Shown piece after piece: positions 16,209 to 25,262 of a DNA stretch of 64,000 nt (position 1 is the stretch's first letter; each line of letters opens with the position of its first letter). Origin of the DNA: JBBDRJ01 sp963766295 (GTDB lineage Bacteria; Actinomycetota; JAICYB01); the NCBI GenBank assembly GCA_963766295.1, contig CAVXYW010000001.1, positions 682,001 through 746,000 of the forward strand. Reading direction: 5' to 3'. Both the position numbers and the translations under genes were made by a program. The notes under the pieces were generated by a model. That model had not been told where the DNA came from. It saw only the letters and a program-made list of their open reading frames with translations, and ran no database searches.

Positions 16209-17042
16209 ATGACCCTTCGCGTCCTCACTCTCAATCTCTGGAACCGGTCGGGTCCGTACGAGGAGCGCAAGCACCGAATACGTGAATGGGTCGAGCGCCT
16301 CGATCCGGACGTCATCGGCTTCCAGGAGTCGATGCGCGGCGAGGGTTTCGACCAGGTAGGCGAACTGCTGGACGGTTTGCCGTACGAGATCGACCTCGGT
16401 GTTGCCAGCCGGTGGGACGAGATGGACTTCGGCAACGCGATAGCCAGTCGCTGGCCGATATCCGACAGGGAAGTCGTCGAACTTCCGACGGCCGACACCG
16501 ACGAGACGCGATGTGCGTTGTCCGTGACCATCGACGCGCCCTTCGGTGATCTTGGTTTCACCTGCACTCATCTGAACTGGAAGTTCCATCACGGAATGGC
16601 GCGGGAGAAGCAGGTCGTCGCCGTTGCGGACGTTGCGCTGCGGCGTCGTCCTCGCGGCGAGTTCCCGCCGGTGATCGTCGGAGACTTCAACGCCGATCCC
16701 GACTCGAGTGAGATCCGGTACATGACCGGCCTCCACGCGCTCGAGGGCCGCAGCACCTACTTTTACGACGCGTGGCCGATCGCCGGCGCTGGTGGGAGTG
16801 GGTTCACTTGGAGCAACCGGAACCACTTCGCGGCCATCGCGCTCGAACCTGACCGGCGGATCGATTACGTGTTCGTCGGGTATCCGGTCAGGCTCGGCGA
16901 GAAATTCGGTGTCGGCCGCATCGAGAGTTGCGTTGTGGTTTGCGACGACGAGGTCGACGGTGTCTGGCCGTCGGATCACTTCGGTGTGTATGCGGAACTT
17001 CGGACGGAACCGATGCCGCGGCCGCAGTGGCCGATGAGCTGA
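16209..17042 (+). CDS. Endonuclease/exonuclease/phosphatase family protein
   Basis: 277 residues of the DNase I-like (EEP) fold, without signal peptide. Visible metal-site and catalytic motifs are LTLNLWNRSG, DPDVIGFQES (Glu metal ligand), VIVGDFNADPDS (catalytic Asp/Asn), RIDYVFVG and WPSDHFGVYAEL (catalytic His). The family includes phosphodiesterases, sphingomyelinases and AP endonucleases. The short form and lack of DNA-binding insertions are compatible with a phosphodiesterase, but the substrate cannot be read from sequence. The TGATG overlap with the SGNH gene suggests coupling. Confidence 0.85.
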   Translation: MTLRVLTLNLWNRSGPYEERKHRIREWVERLDPDVIGFQESMRGEGFDQVGELLDGLPYEIDLGVASRWDEMDFGNAIASRWPISDREVVELPTADTDETRCALSVTIDAPFGDLGFTCTHLNWKFHHGMAREKQVVAVADVALRRRPRGEFPPVIVGDFNADPDSSEIRYMTGLHALEGRSTYFYDAWPIAGAGGSGFTWSNRNHFAAIALEPDRRIDYVFVGYPVRLGEKFGVGRIESCVVVCDDEVDGVWPSDHFGVYAELRTEPMPRPQWPMS

Positions 17043-18058
17043 TGGGTCGGCCCTTGTCGAAGCGAATCTCGCCTCGCCTCGCCGTCATCGCTTTGGTCGT
17101 GTTGCTCTTGATTTTGGCCACCGAGGCGGCCATTCGGGTGCGAGCCTCCGCACTTCCGCCTCCGCAGCGTTGGTCGACCCCGGATCTGACGCACAAGGAG
17201 CTACAGATCGGTGATCTGCAACGCCGAGGTGGGGCGTCCGTTGCCTTCCTAGGCTCGTCGTCCGTCGACGGCGCAATAGACGCGAGCATGATTCGACACG
17301 GTATCGAGAGGCGTCCGGCATACAACGCAGGCCTACGAGGAGGAAGCATCGGGATGGTGTCGTCCTGGGCGCAACTAGTAGTCATTCCGCGGCTTCGTCC
17401 GGATGTGGTCGTGCTCGGAGTGATCAGCCGTGAGTTGAGCGGGAACGATCCTGTGACGACTGAACGCGAGCAGGACTTCTACGCGGCGCCGGCCGTGCGT
17501 CACCTGCTCGAAAGCGAGAACTTGTTGCAGCGCGTCGAGCGCAACATCGAGGACGTGTCAAAGCTCTTCGAGTACCGCACAGTGCTGCGCCGGCCTCGTG
17601 CGATCCGTGAGTTCCTCGGCCTCAGTGTTGCTCCGGCCATTACCGATCCGAACGTGTATATCGCTCCTGACGGACAGTTCAGGATCTTTCTGACGCGTAA
17701 GTACGAGAAGGTCGGCGGGCCGTTCGTGGATGAGATGCGAAGTTATGAGCTCGGGGACGAGCAGAGGGTCCGGCTCCGGCAGCTCCTCGCGTTCCTGAGT
17801 GAGCACATTGAACACGTAATCGTCGTCAACATGCCGGTGACCGAAGAATACGTTGGTTCGCATCCGCGCAAGCACGAAGATTACGACGCATTCTCGCGAG
17901 TGCTGAAGCGTGAGGCCGAGCGCGTGGAGGCGTCGTTCATCGATGCGGGGGTGTGGCCCGATAGGTTCTTCGGCGATCTCGTGCATGTGAACACGGTCGG
18001 ATCGCGCCGCATCACCCGGATCATCGACGCGGAGATCGACTCCTTGCCGGCAGGGTAA
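17042..18058 (+). CDS. Membrane-anchored SGNH/GDSL-like protein (putative O-acyltransferase partner)
   Basis: 338 residues from ATG 17042, which overlaps the upstream stop. An N-terminal transmembrane helix (about 12-32) anchors an extracytoplasmic SGNH-like domain. VAFLGSSSVDGAI provides the nucleophile Ser block, and the C-terminal GDLVHVNTVGSRRI provides a Asp-x-x-His pair. This resembles the AlgX/AlgJ-like or DltD-like proteins that work with MBOAT acyltransferases. An MBOAT gene lies immediately convergent (7 bp gap). The inference is acylation of a surface glycan or lipid; the substrate is unknown. Confidence 0.75.
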   Translation: MGRPLSKRISPRLAVIALVVLLLILATEAAIRVRASALPPPQRWSTPDLTHKELQIGDLQRRGGASVAFLGSSSVDGAIDASMIRHGIERRPAYNAGLRGGSIGMVSSWAQLVVIPRLRPDVVVLGVISRELSGNDPVTTEREQDFYAAPAVRHLLESENLLQRVERNIEDVSKLFEYRTVLRRPRAIREFLGLSVAPAITDPNVYIAPDGQFRIFLTRKYEKVGGPFVDEMRSYELGDEQRVRLRQLLAFLSEHIEHVIVVNMPVTEEYVGSHPRKHEDYDAFSRVLKREAERVEASFIDAGVWPDRFFGDLVHVNTVGSRRITRIIDAEIDSLPAG

Positions 18059-18065
18059 GTCTCGC

Positions 18066-19544
18066 TCAGAACTGGAAGTAGATGAACGGCGTCGGCGTTC
18101 CGCCGCTGAACACGATCACGGCGACGACCATCACACCAAGAACGGCCCCGGCCGACACTGGGTTCATTCCGTAAGTGAGTGACTCATGGACCGCCTCCTG
18201 CGCCGTTGCCGTAGCCCCGAGTTGGGCGCGCGTCCGCGTCGCCTCGATGGCTTGGATCCGGCGTTTGCGCGACCAGAGATCGATGACGAGAACGGCTAGA
18301 GCCGCGATCGGAATGAGCAAGGCGCCCTCTGGTGACGGAACACCCGGCCGCAGTGTCGCGATCCGCTTACCGATGGTCAATGCGTCGTCGAACGAGGCTG
18401 CACGGAAGAACACCACGCCCACGCAGTACAGCGCGAACGTCCGCACGATGGCCGGAAAGTCCCTCCATCTCACCAGCATCGGGTGACGGTTTTCAGGCAC
18501 TGGACGTAGACGCCAGTACGCGACGAGAACGCCGTTAAATACTCCCCAGAAGACGAATGTCCAAGCCGCGCCGTGCCAAAGGCCGATGAGCGCAAAGATG
18601 ATCAGCACGTTCAAGATCGCTCGAAGTCGTCCCTGCCTTGCGCCTCCAAGGGGACGGCCGACGAACTCGGTGAACCACCAACCAAGTGACGTGTGCCACC
18701 GCTGCCAGAACTCCCGCATATCGCGACTCAGGAATGGCTCTTCGAAGTTGCGTCGCAGCTCGACGCCGAGCAATCGGGAGATCCCGCGGGCCATGTCGCT
18801 GTAGCCAGAGAAGTCGCCGTAGACCTGCACCGCGAAGCCGACCGTCGCAAGCACCAACGTTCGCGAACTGTGGGTCTCTGGTGCCGAATAGGCACTGTTG
18901 ACGAACGTCGCGATGCCGTCGGCTATGACGACCTTCTTGAACAAACCGGTGAGGATCAGTGCGATCGCGGACTCTGTCAGTGCTCGGTCCGGAGCTTCGC
19001 GTCGACGTTGGATCTGCGGTAGTAGCGACGTGGGCCTTTCGATGGGGCCGGCCACGAGTTGCGGAAACCACGCAACGAACGTGGCGAAAGTGACCAGGTT
19101 CCGTTCCGCATGCATCTGCCGCCGGTAGACGTAGAAGACGTATGCGAGCGTCTGGAACGTGTAAAAGCTGATTCCGACCGGCAGAACCACTTCCAGCAGG
19201 ACCGGGTTCGCGGACAGTCCCAGCCAACCGAGGGCTGATGTGAAACTTTCGGCGAAGAAATCGAAGTACTTGAAGACCGCGAGTATGCCGATCTGAACCA
19301 CAAGGCTCGTCGCCAGGAGGGCCTTTCGCGTGCTCGGCTCGTCCTTCGTATCGAGAGCGCGGCCGACGAAGTAGTCGACGATCGCGGACAAATACAAGAG
19401 TCCGAGAAATCGCCAGTCGAACGCCGCGTAGAAGACCGAGCCGGCGACAAGCATCAGCCGGTTCTGGCCCTTGAGGCCGAAACGGTAGTACAACAACAAC
19501 ACCACGGCGAAAAGCGCGACGAACTGGAGCGTGTTGAAGGTCAC
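18066..19544 (-). CDS. MBOAT-family membrane O-acyltransferase (AlgI-like)
   Basis: 492 residues with about ten hydrophobic segments. MBOAT hallmarks are PVGISFYTFQTLAYVFYVYR, the conserved Asn/His region MREFWQRWHTSLGWWFTEF, and the invariant catalytic His in IGLWHGAAWTFVFWG. AlgI-type enzymes move acyl (usually acetyl) groups across the membrane onto exported polysaccharide, handing them to an SGNH protein. Such a protein is encoded convergently next door. No alginate or cellulose synthase is present, so the acceptor is unknown. Confidence 0.9.
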   Translation of the reverse strand: MTFNTLQFVALFAVVLLLYYRFGLKGQNRLMLVAGSVFYAAFDWRFLGLLYLSAIVDYFVGRALDTKDEPSTRKALLATSLVVQIGILAVFKYFDFFAESFTSALGWLGLSANPVLLEVVLPVGISFYTFQTLAYVFYVYRRQMHAERNLVTFATFVAWFPQLVAGPIERPTSLLPQIQRRREAPDRALTESAIALILTGLFKKVVIADGIATFVNSAYSAPETHSSRTLVLATVGFAVQVYGDFSGYSDMARGISRLLGVELRRNFEEPFLSRDMREFWQRWHTSLGWWFTEFVGRPLGGARQGRLRAILNVLIIFALIGLWHGAAWTFVFWGVFNGVLVAYWRLRPVPENRHPMLVRWRDFPAIVRTFALYCVGVVFFRAASFDDALTIGKRIATLRPGVPSPEGALLIPIAALAVLVIDLWSRKRRIQAIEATRTRAQLGATATAQEAVHESLTYGMNPVSAGAVLGVMVVAVIVFSGGTPTPFIYFQF

Positions 19545-19580
19545 TGCGGCCTGCGATCAAGCATCTCGAAGGACTTTGCT

Positions 19581-20414
19581 GTGAATGATGTCTCGCACGA
19601 CCCCGCCAGTCATTACGACCGGGTCACCGAGGCTTGGACGTTGCTCTTGGGCGAGGATCTTCACTACGGCTTGTTCCGCTTAGGCAATGAGGGACTCCCT
19701 GAGGCGACTGCGGCGCTGACCAAGTCGATGATCGATGCAGCGGATATCGAAGCTGGGCTCGAAGTGCTCGATGTCGGGTGCGGGACAGGCGCACCCGCAT
19801 GCCACCTCGCAGCCGTTTATGGGGCACGCGTGACCGGCATCACCACCAGCGCGGTAGGAGTGGCTTCGGCGCGACGCCGCGCAACGGTGGAAGGGATTGA
19901 TTCCCTTGTTTCTTTTGAAGAGCGTGACGGCATGGACAACGGTTTCCCCGAGGAATCGTTCGACAGGGTTTGGGTTCTTGAGTCGTCCCATCTGATGCGT
20001 GAGCGCGACAGTCTGATAGCAGAGTGCGCACGCGTGCTTCGTCCTGGGGGCCGGTTGGTGCTGTGCGACATCATGCTCCGCCGACCGATGCCCTTTGATG
20101 AGGTTCGCAGGTTGCGCAAACCTCTCGCCCTGCTCCGCGAGGTATTCGGCGAAGCTCGGATGGAGCCACTCGCGAAGTACGAAGAGCTTGCGCAAGCGAA
20201 CGGCCTCGTCGTTGAACAGGCAACGGACCTCACGCAGGTGACGCTCCCCACGTTCGCTCGCTGGCGCGACAACGCCGAGACTCATCGCGACGCTGTGATC
20301 TCCCTCCTCAGTCCCGACGGGCTCGAGCGCTTCGTCGAGGGAACAGTCGTGCTTGAGGGGTTCTGGGACGACGGTACCCTCGGGTACGGCCTGATCGCGG
20401 CCGGCAAGCCGTAA
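19581..20414 (+). CDS. SAM-dependent class I methyltransferase
   Basis: 277 residues from a GTG. The Rossmann methyltransferase core is clear: motif I EVLDVGCGTGAPACHLA, VTGITTS (motif II acidic/Thr), ERDGMDNGFPEESFDRVWVLE (motifs III/IV) and LRPGGRLVLCDI. The pattern resembles the UbiE/sterol and gamma-tocopherol C-methyltransferase-like family. It is convergent with the FabG-like gene and divergent from the MBOAT gene, so it may belong to the same lipid or secondary-metabolite locus. Substrate unknown. Confidence 0.85.
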   Translation: MNDVSHDPASHYDRVTEAWTLLLGEDLHYGLFRLGNEGLPEATAALTKSMIDAADIEAGLEVLDVGCGTGAPACHLAAVYGARVTGITTSAVGVASARRRATVEGIDSLVSFEERDGMDNGFPEESFDRVWVLESSHLMRERDSLIAECARVLRPGGRLVLCDIMLRRPMPFDEVRRLRKPLALLREVFGEARMEPLAKYEELAQANGLVVEQATDLTQVTLPTFARWRDNAETHRDAVISLLSPDGLERFVEGTVVLEGFWDDGTLGYGLIAAGKP

Positions 20415-20422
20415 AGGCTCCA

Positions 20423-21157
20423 TCACGCCGTGAGGCCGCCGTCGACGACGATGACCTGACCGGTGACGAATGCGGCTTGAGGTGACGCGAGGAAAAGTAC
20501 CGCCGAAGCCACATCCTCGGGCTCCCCAAGTCGGCCCACCGGAGTACGTCGGATGATCTGTTCGAGATCGTTCTCATCCAAGCCGTGTGTCATTTCCGTC
20601 CGGAGGTATCCGGGTGCAACGGAATTAACCGTGATACCGCGCCCGCCGAGTTCCCGGGCGAGGGCACGGGTGAACCCGTTGAGTGCCGCCTTGGTAGAGC
20701 TGTACACAGAGAGTCCGCGATAGCCGGAGAGTCCGACGATGGACGAGATGTTGATCACGCGTCCCGTTTCCTGCCTCAGCATGCGCCGGACAACGGCGCG
20801 CGTTAGGCGGATCGTGCCCTTGAGGTTGAGATCCACCATCGTGTCCACGTCGTCCTCGTGTACAAGACCGACAACTCCGTCGATCGCAACACCGGCGTTG
20901 TTCACGAGAACGTCGATTGCACCGAACCGCTCGACCACGTTGCGCACGAACGGGTTCGCTGCCTCTCGGTCGGTGAGATCGATGGCCTCGAAATAGAAGC
21001 GATCGGGGCCCGCCTCGGCTGCTAACGAGTCCGTCTCGGCCGTCGGTGTCCGACTGCATGTAGCGACACGGTCGCCGCAGGCGAGGAACGCTCGGATCAG
21101 CGCCGCACCAAGACCGCGGCTCCCGCCGGTAACGATGATGGCTCGGCCTGTCGTCAC
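20423..21157 (-). CDS. Short-chain dehydrogenase, 3-oxoacyl-ACP reductase-like
   Basis: 244 residues of classical SDR. It has the Rossmann glycine motif TGGSRGLGAAL, NNAG in VLVNNAGVAIDG, the catalytic Ser (INISSIVGLSG), YxxxK as YSSTKAAL, and the C-terminal FVTGQVIVVDGG. This is the FabG subfamily, expected to reduce a 3-oxoacyl thioester with NADPH. It overlaps the upstream AMP-ligase gene by ATGA and lies in the same operon as an ACP, so an ACP-bound substrate is likely. Confidence 0.9.
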   Translation of the reverse strand: MTTGRAIIVTGGSRGLGAALIRAFLACGDRVATCSRTPTAETDSLAAEAGPDRFYFEAIDLTDREAANPFVRNVVERFGAIDVLVNNAGVAIDGVVGLVHEDDVDTMVDLNLKGTIRLTRAVVRRMLRQETGRVINISSIVGLSGYRGLSVYSSTKAALNGFTRALARELGGRGITVNSVAPGYLRTEMTHGLDENDLEQIIRRTPVGRLGEPEDVASAVLFLASPQAAFVTGQVIVVDGGLTA

Positions 21158-22524
21158 TGCGTCGCCTCTTCACGGCCGCGGGCGATCTTGTGTCCGCGCA
21201 CCTCGAGGGAGTCGACGAAGCGGATACGCCTGGGTCTCGCGGCTGGAGCGAGAGTCGCGCAGGCCGTCCGGATCTCGTCGGCTAGATCCTCGGTGTCGAC
21301 ACCGGACACTGCGACGACGTCAACAGCGACTATCTGTCCCGTGACGGGATTCGCTCGGCCATACGCCCGGACGAACTCGACGCCGGCGATCGACTCCACG
21401 ATCTCTTCTACGGGAAGGGGATGCACCTTTACGCCGCCAACATTGATGATCTCGCTGGTTCGCCCGACGAACGCGATCCGGTCTCCACGCACCTCGACGA
21501 GATCACCTGTTGGCCGCCAGTCGTCGTCGATGTCGCTTTCGCCGTAGTAGCCGAGCATCCCGACGCGCGAGCGCACATGTAGCTCGCCGTCGACGATCCG
21601 CATCTGCACGTCGGCATCGTCGCTTCGTTCGAGCACCGTCGTGGGCAGACCGCTCTGCCTGTCGCGAACCGAGATCCCGAGGCCGAATTCGGTTGCGCCG
21701 TATACCTGCGAGATTTTCGCCGACGGGAACAAACGACCCAGCCGCTCGATGAGGGGGCCCGGGACGGCTTCACCGCCGAGGGTGATCTGCTCGAGCGGGA
21801 TCCCGCGCGCCGTCTCTTCGTCCAGCAGTGTGGCGATGAAGCGCCAGAACGTTGGCGTAGCACTCACGTGCGTAACGCCGAGTTCCCTCATGACCGCGAG
21901 GGCTTGCCTCGGCTGGTTCGAATCAGAAGCGACAAGCGTTGCGCGGCTGGCTAGCACGTGGAGTAACACTTGCACTCCAGCGAACTGGTTCAGGTTGTAA
22001 GCGAGCAGCCAGCGGGCGCCGGGCTGCACGTCGGTGTGCTTCGCCGCACCGACCAACCGAGCCCAGTCGTGTCGAGCTGCACGCTGGCGGCCGGTCGTGC
22101 CGGTTGTAAGGATCAGCACCGGGGCTTTGCCGGCTATGGCAGGTGCATCTCCGGTCTCTACCGGCAGGGATTCGAGCGGCACGACTTCAACGGACCCGAG
22201 ATCAATCGGCCGGGCCGAGACGACGACGCGGTGCCCGAACTGCATTGCAAACGACTCGATAGATCCGGCGTCGAGACGATCCGGATAGACGCACCCTTCG
22301 CTCCCCACGGCGGAGGAAGCGCAGAGCAAAGGCAGAAGGTCTACAGCTTCTCCGATGCACCCGAACCGGTCGATAGAGCGCGCCTGGAGCCCTCGCGCCA
22401 GCGCGTTACTCGTGTCGAGACACTCGGCATACGTGTAGGAACGGGTAGTCGAAACGACGAGGGGCCGATCGGGAGCTTCCTCGGCGCAGGCGCGCACCAG
22501 CTGAATCAGCACGGTGCACCCCAC
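21154..22524 (-). CDS. AMP-dependent acyl-CoA/acyl-ACP synthetase-like enzyme
   Basis: 456 residues of the ANL superfamily. The P-loop is LILTTGTTGRQRAARH (usual Lys replaced), followed by VYGATEFGLG (A5 region), TGDLVEVRGDRIAFVGR (A7/A8) and EIINVGGVKVHPLPVEEIV. The C-terminal lysine motif is EVRGHKIARG. It is slightly short compared with acyl-CoA synthetases. With an ACP gene 18 bp upstream and a FabG-type reductase coupled downstream, it probably loads an acyl group onto that ACP. The stand-alone trio resembles a small acyl-ACP biosynthetic cassette. Confidence 0.85.
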   Translation of the reverse strand: MGCTVLIQLVRACAEEAPDRPLVVSTTRSYTYAECLDTSNALARGLQARSIDRFGCIGEAVDLLPLLCASSAVGSEGCVYPDRLDAGSIESFAMQFGHRVVVSARPIDLGSVEVVPLESLPVETGDAPAIAGKAPVLILTTGTTGRQRAARHDWARLVGAAKHTDVQPGARWLLAYNLNQFAGVQVLLHVLASRATLVASDSNQPRQALAVMRELGVTHVSATPTFWRFIATLLDEETARGIPLEQITLGGEAVPGPLIERLGRLFPSAKISQVYGATEFGLGISVRDRQSGLPTTVLERSDDADVQMRIVDGELHVRSRVGMLGYYGESDIDDDWRPTGDLVEVRGDRIAFVGRTSEIINVGGVKVHPLPVEEIVESIAGVEFVRAYGRANPVTGQIVAVDVVAVSGVDTEDLADEIRTACATLAPAARPRRIRFVDSLEVRGHKIARGREEATQ

Positions 22525-22542
22525 ACGTTATGTGCCCTTCCG

Positions 22543-22773
22543 TCAGCGTTTGTAGAACTCGATGACCTCGCCTACGGTCTTCGGCTCGACGCCCTCGCTG
22601 TAGGGGTCGCGCCCGAGGTCGTCCTCGAGAACGACGGAGAGCTCCGCGACCTCCAGAGAGTCGAGCTTGAGGTCGTCGTATAGGTTCGAGTCGAGGCTTA
22701 CCTTTGCGGCGCCTTTCTTGCCTCGCATCAATGCCTTGAGCGCTTTGAATACGGTCTTCTCAGCATCTGACAT
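22543..22773 (-). CDS. Acyl carrier protein
   Basis: 76 residues, acidic four-helix protein with the phosphopantetheine Ser in LKLDSLEVAELSVVLED. It differs from housekeeping AcpP in an N-terminal stretch LKALMRGKKGAAKVSL and in a divergent C-terminus, and it is first in an ACP-ligase-reductase operon. It probably serves this cassette and not general fatty-acid synthesis. Confidence 0.88.
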   Translation of the reverse strand: MSDAEKTVFKALKALMRGKKGAAKVSLDSNLYDDLKLDSLEVAELSVVLEDDLGRDPYSEGVEPKTVGEVIEFYKR

Positions 22774-22911
22774 CTCGTAGCTCCTAGGCTCGACTGTAGG
22801 GGGCGAGAGGCGGCCGCCCGGATATCTATCGAATGAGTTCGTCCCCTATTAGGAACATTGTGAATGGTGCCTTAGCCTCTCGCAACTGTAGAGCTATTGC
22901 GTGGAGGAGCG

Positions 22912-23748
22912 TCATCCGAAGGTGTTGCACTCCTCGACGGAGCCGCTGTCGAAGCCGCGACGGAACCACTCGACGCGCTGTTCGGATGAGCCGTGCGTGA
23001 AGTTCTCAGGGTCAACCCGTCCCGTCGTCTGTTCCTGGATCCTGTCGTCGCCGATGGCCGCGGCCGCTTCCAGTCCTTCTTCCAGGTCCCCCGATTCCAG
23101 AAGCTGATCGTTGTAAGCCGAGTGGCCCCAAACACCGGCGAAGCAATCGGCCTGAAGCTCCATGAGGACGGACAGGTCGTTCGCGTCGTCGGGCGACTCC
23201 TGTTGCGCGCGCCTGACGTCCGGCTCGATACCCAGCAGGGTCTGAACGTGATGGCCGAACTCGTGTGCGATCACGTAAGCCTGTGCGAAGTCTCCCGGTG
23301 CTTCGAAGCGCTCGTGGAGCAGCCGGAAGAAGGAAAGGTCGAGATACACCTGACGGTCGGCCGGACAGTAGAAGGGTCCCGTTTCCGAAGAACCGACGCC
23401 ACATCCAGTCTGAGTTGGCTGATCGAAGAGGACGAGCTTGGTCGGCTCGTATTGTTGTCCGGCTCTATCGAATAGCTCGTCCCAGGAAGCCTGGACGTCG
23501 TCCACCACGAACCCGACGAAGTCGACGAGATCGCGGTCTGGATCCGGCGCGTCCGACAAACGATCGTCCTGAGCGGGCGCTTGGGGAAACTGGTCGAACC
23601 CCTGGTCGATGTCGAAACCGCCGCCGCTGAGAAGATTGAAAAGAAGGTAGACGATCAGCCCGATCCCACCCAGGCCGCCGAGGGCTACACCACCGCCCAT
23701 GCCACGGCGGTCCTCGACACCCGAGCCGCCGCCGCGCCGCCACCTCAT
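22912..23748 (-). CDS. Neutral zinc metallopeptidase (YpfJ family)
   Basis: 278 residues. A Gly/Arg-rich N-terminus with one transmembrane helix (about 24-42) is followed by an extracytoplasmic zinc protease domain. The HExxH motif is AYVIAHEFGHHVQTLLG, with a downstream acidic ligand region MELQADCFAGVWGHSA, and FCP-type GFYCPADRQVYLDLSFF is the typical YpfJ segment. Function of the family is poorly known. It lies alone between the ACP operon and a HAD gene on the same strand. Confidence 0.88.
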   Translation of the reverse strand: MRWRRGGGSGVEDRRGMGGGVALGGLGGIGLIVYLLFNLLSGGGFDIDQGFDQFPQAPAQDDRLSDAPDPDRDLVDFVGFVVDDVQASWDELFDRAGQQYEPTKLVLFDQPTQTGCGVGSSETGPFYCPADRQVYLDLSFFRLLHERFEAPGDFAQAYVIAHEFGHHVQTLLGIEPDVRRAQQESPDDANDLSVLMELQADCFAGVWGHSAYNDQLLESGDLEEGLEAAAAIGDDRIQEQTTGRVDPENFTHGSSEQRVEWFRRGFDSGSVEECNTFG

Positions 23749-23761
23749 CGGTTGACTGTAG

Positions 23762-24415
23762 TCATTCGCGGCTCGGAGGTGGCTGTGTGACGTCGAAGCC
23801 GACGACCTTGGACAGTTGTAACAGTGCGTCGTCTGGATCGAGCACTTTGATAGTCGTCATGCCCATCTCTCTTGCCGGCTTCAGGTTCACACCGAGATCG
23901 TCGAGCATGACCGCATCGATCGGTTCTATGCCGAGCTCCTCGCAAGCGATCTGGTAGAAGCGCGGCTCGGGCTTGCGCACGCCGATCCTCGACGACTCGA
24001 CGATCACGTCGAACAGGTCGAGCACCGGGTTGCGACCGCCGCCATTGCCGCTGCCCATGCTGATGAAGTTGTTGGTCAGGCAGGCCTGCTTGAGCCGCTG
24101 ATCTTTGATCTTCTCGAGGGCATTGACCATCTGCGGGCGCAGGTCGCCGCTCAGGCAGCCGATCACCTCGCGCGCGTCGATTGGGTGGCCTGCGGCAAGT
24201 GCTTCGGCCTCGTAAAGGTTGCAGAACTCGTCGAAGGCAACATCGCTGCGCTCGAGCTTCGCCCAAGCGTTCTCGTGATGATTGGCCGCGTTGAGGCCTC
24301 GGATGAAGTCGTCCGGCAGCCCTTTTTCCCGCTCGTAACGAGCGAAAGACTCGAACGGGCTGGTGGTTATGACACCACCGAAGTCCCAGAGGACGGCGCG
24401 GATCACGCCAAACAT
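23762..24415 (-). CDS. HAD-superfamily (subfamily IA) hydrolase
   Basis: 217 residues from the ATG at 24415, which gives MFGVIRAVLWDFGGVITTSP. An upstream start at 24448 would overlap the divergent crotonase gene and add unconserved residues. HAD motif I is WDFGGVIT: the normal nucleophile Asp is present, but the +2 acid/base Asp is Gly. Motif II is CLTNNF, motif III the Lys in RKPEPRFY, and motif IV VMLDDLGVNLKPA. The FGGV form is frequent in epoxide-hydrolase-N-like and acyl-CoA-dehydrogenase-associated HADs, which fits the neighbouring acyl-CoA genes. Substrate unknown. Confidence 0.88.
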   Translation of the reverse strand: MFGVIRAVLWDFGGVITTSPFESFARYEREKGLPDDFIRGLNAANHHENAWAKLERSDVAFDEFCNLYEAEALAAGHPIDAREVIGCLSGDLRPQMVNALEKIKDQRLKQACLTNNFISMGSGNGGGRNPVLDLFDVIVESSRIGVRKPEPRFYQIACEELGIEPIDAVMLDDLGVNLKPAREMGMTTIKVLDPDDALLQLSKVVGFDVTQPPPSRE

Positions 24416-24432
24416 GTTAGAGACAACGGGCC

Positions 24433-25194
24433 ATGCCGATCGGGACATCAGTTGAAGGACACGTTGGAGTCATCGAGCTTCAGGATCCGCCGCACAATTT
24501 CCTGAACATCGAACAGGTCAAAGCGGTGGCCGACGCCCTCGATGCGTTTGTCGCCGATATGGAGATCCGCGCAGTGGTTCTCGCCGCCCAGGGTAGGTCG
24601 TTCTGTGCAGGGGCAGGCTTTGGAGGAAGCGGTGGAAGCGAGCAGGTCGGTGGTTCCACTGAGGATCTGTACGTGCAAGCCGCACGGCTCTGCGAAGCCG
24701 AGCTCCCATTCGTCGCCGCAATTCAGGGGCCGGCGATAGGCGGGGGTTTGGGTTTCGCACTGACCGCGAACATGCGAGTTACGTGTCCCGAGGCGCGCTT
24801 TTCCGCGAACTTCGTGAAGCTGGGGATCCACCAAGGGTTCGGGCTTTCCGTAACGCTTCCCGACCTGATCGGTCCGTCAAAGGCCGCCGAGGTCCTGCTG
24901 ATGGGCCGCCGATACAACGGTGAAGAGGCCACAGCATTAGGCCTTGCCGACGTTTGCGTCCCACTCGAAAAGGTGCGCGAGACCGCGATGGAGCTTGCAG
25001 CGGAGATCGCCGCGGGCGCGCCGCTGGCGATCCGCGCGATCAACAAGACGTTGCGAGCCGGCTTGGCCGAGCGTGTTCGCGACGCAACCAAGCACGAGGC
25101 GGCGGAGCAGGCCAAGCTTTTCGCAACGCAAGACTCGCGCGAAGGGATCGCGTCGGTGAACGAGCGCCGGCCCGGCAACTTCACCGGCCGGTAA
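24433..25194 (+). CDS. Enoyl-CoA hydratase/isomerase (crotonase) family protein
   Basis: 253 residues of crotonase fold. The oxyanion-hole segments are RSFCAGAGFGG and GPAIGGGLGFALTANMRV. In the second catalytic region (KLGIHQGFGLSVTLPDLIG) the position often occupied by Glu in hydratases holds His/Gln, so isomerase or other crotonase activity is as likely as hydration. The C-terminal region has LALGLADVCVP-like and AINKTLRAGL features. It is divergent from the HAD gene (17 bp between starts). Confidence 0.88.
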   Translation: MPIGTSVEGHVGVIELQDPPHNFLNIEQVKAVADALDAFVADMEIRAVVLAAQGRSFCAGAGFGGSGGSEQVGGSTEDLYVQAARLCEAELPFVAAIQGPAIGGGLGFALTANMRVTCPEARFSANFVKLGIHQGFGLSVTLPDLIGPSKAAEVLLMGRRYNGEEATALGLADVCVPLEKVRETAMELAAEIAAGAPLAIRAINKTLRAGLAERVRDATKHEAAEQAKLFATQDSREGIASVNERRPGNFTGR

Positions 25195-25262
25195 GGGCCG
25201 AAGCGCCTTCTCCGCATCGGGGCCCATGCCGGGTCGCTCGCTCCCCGGTAAGCTCATCGCTC

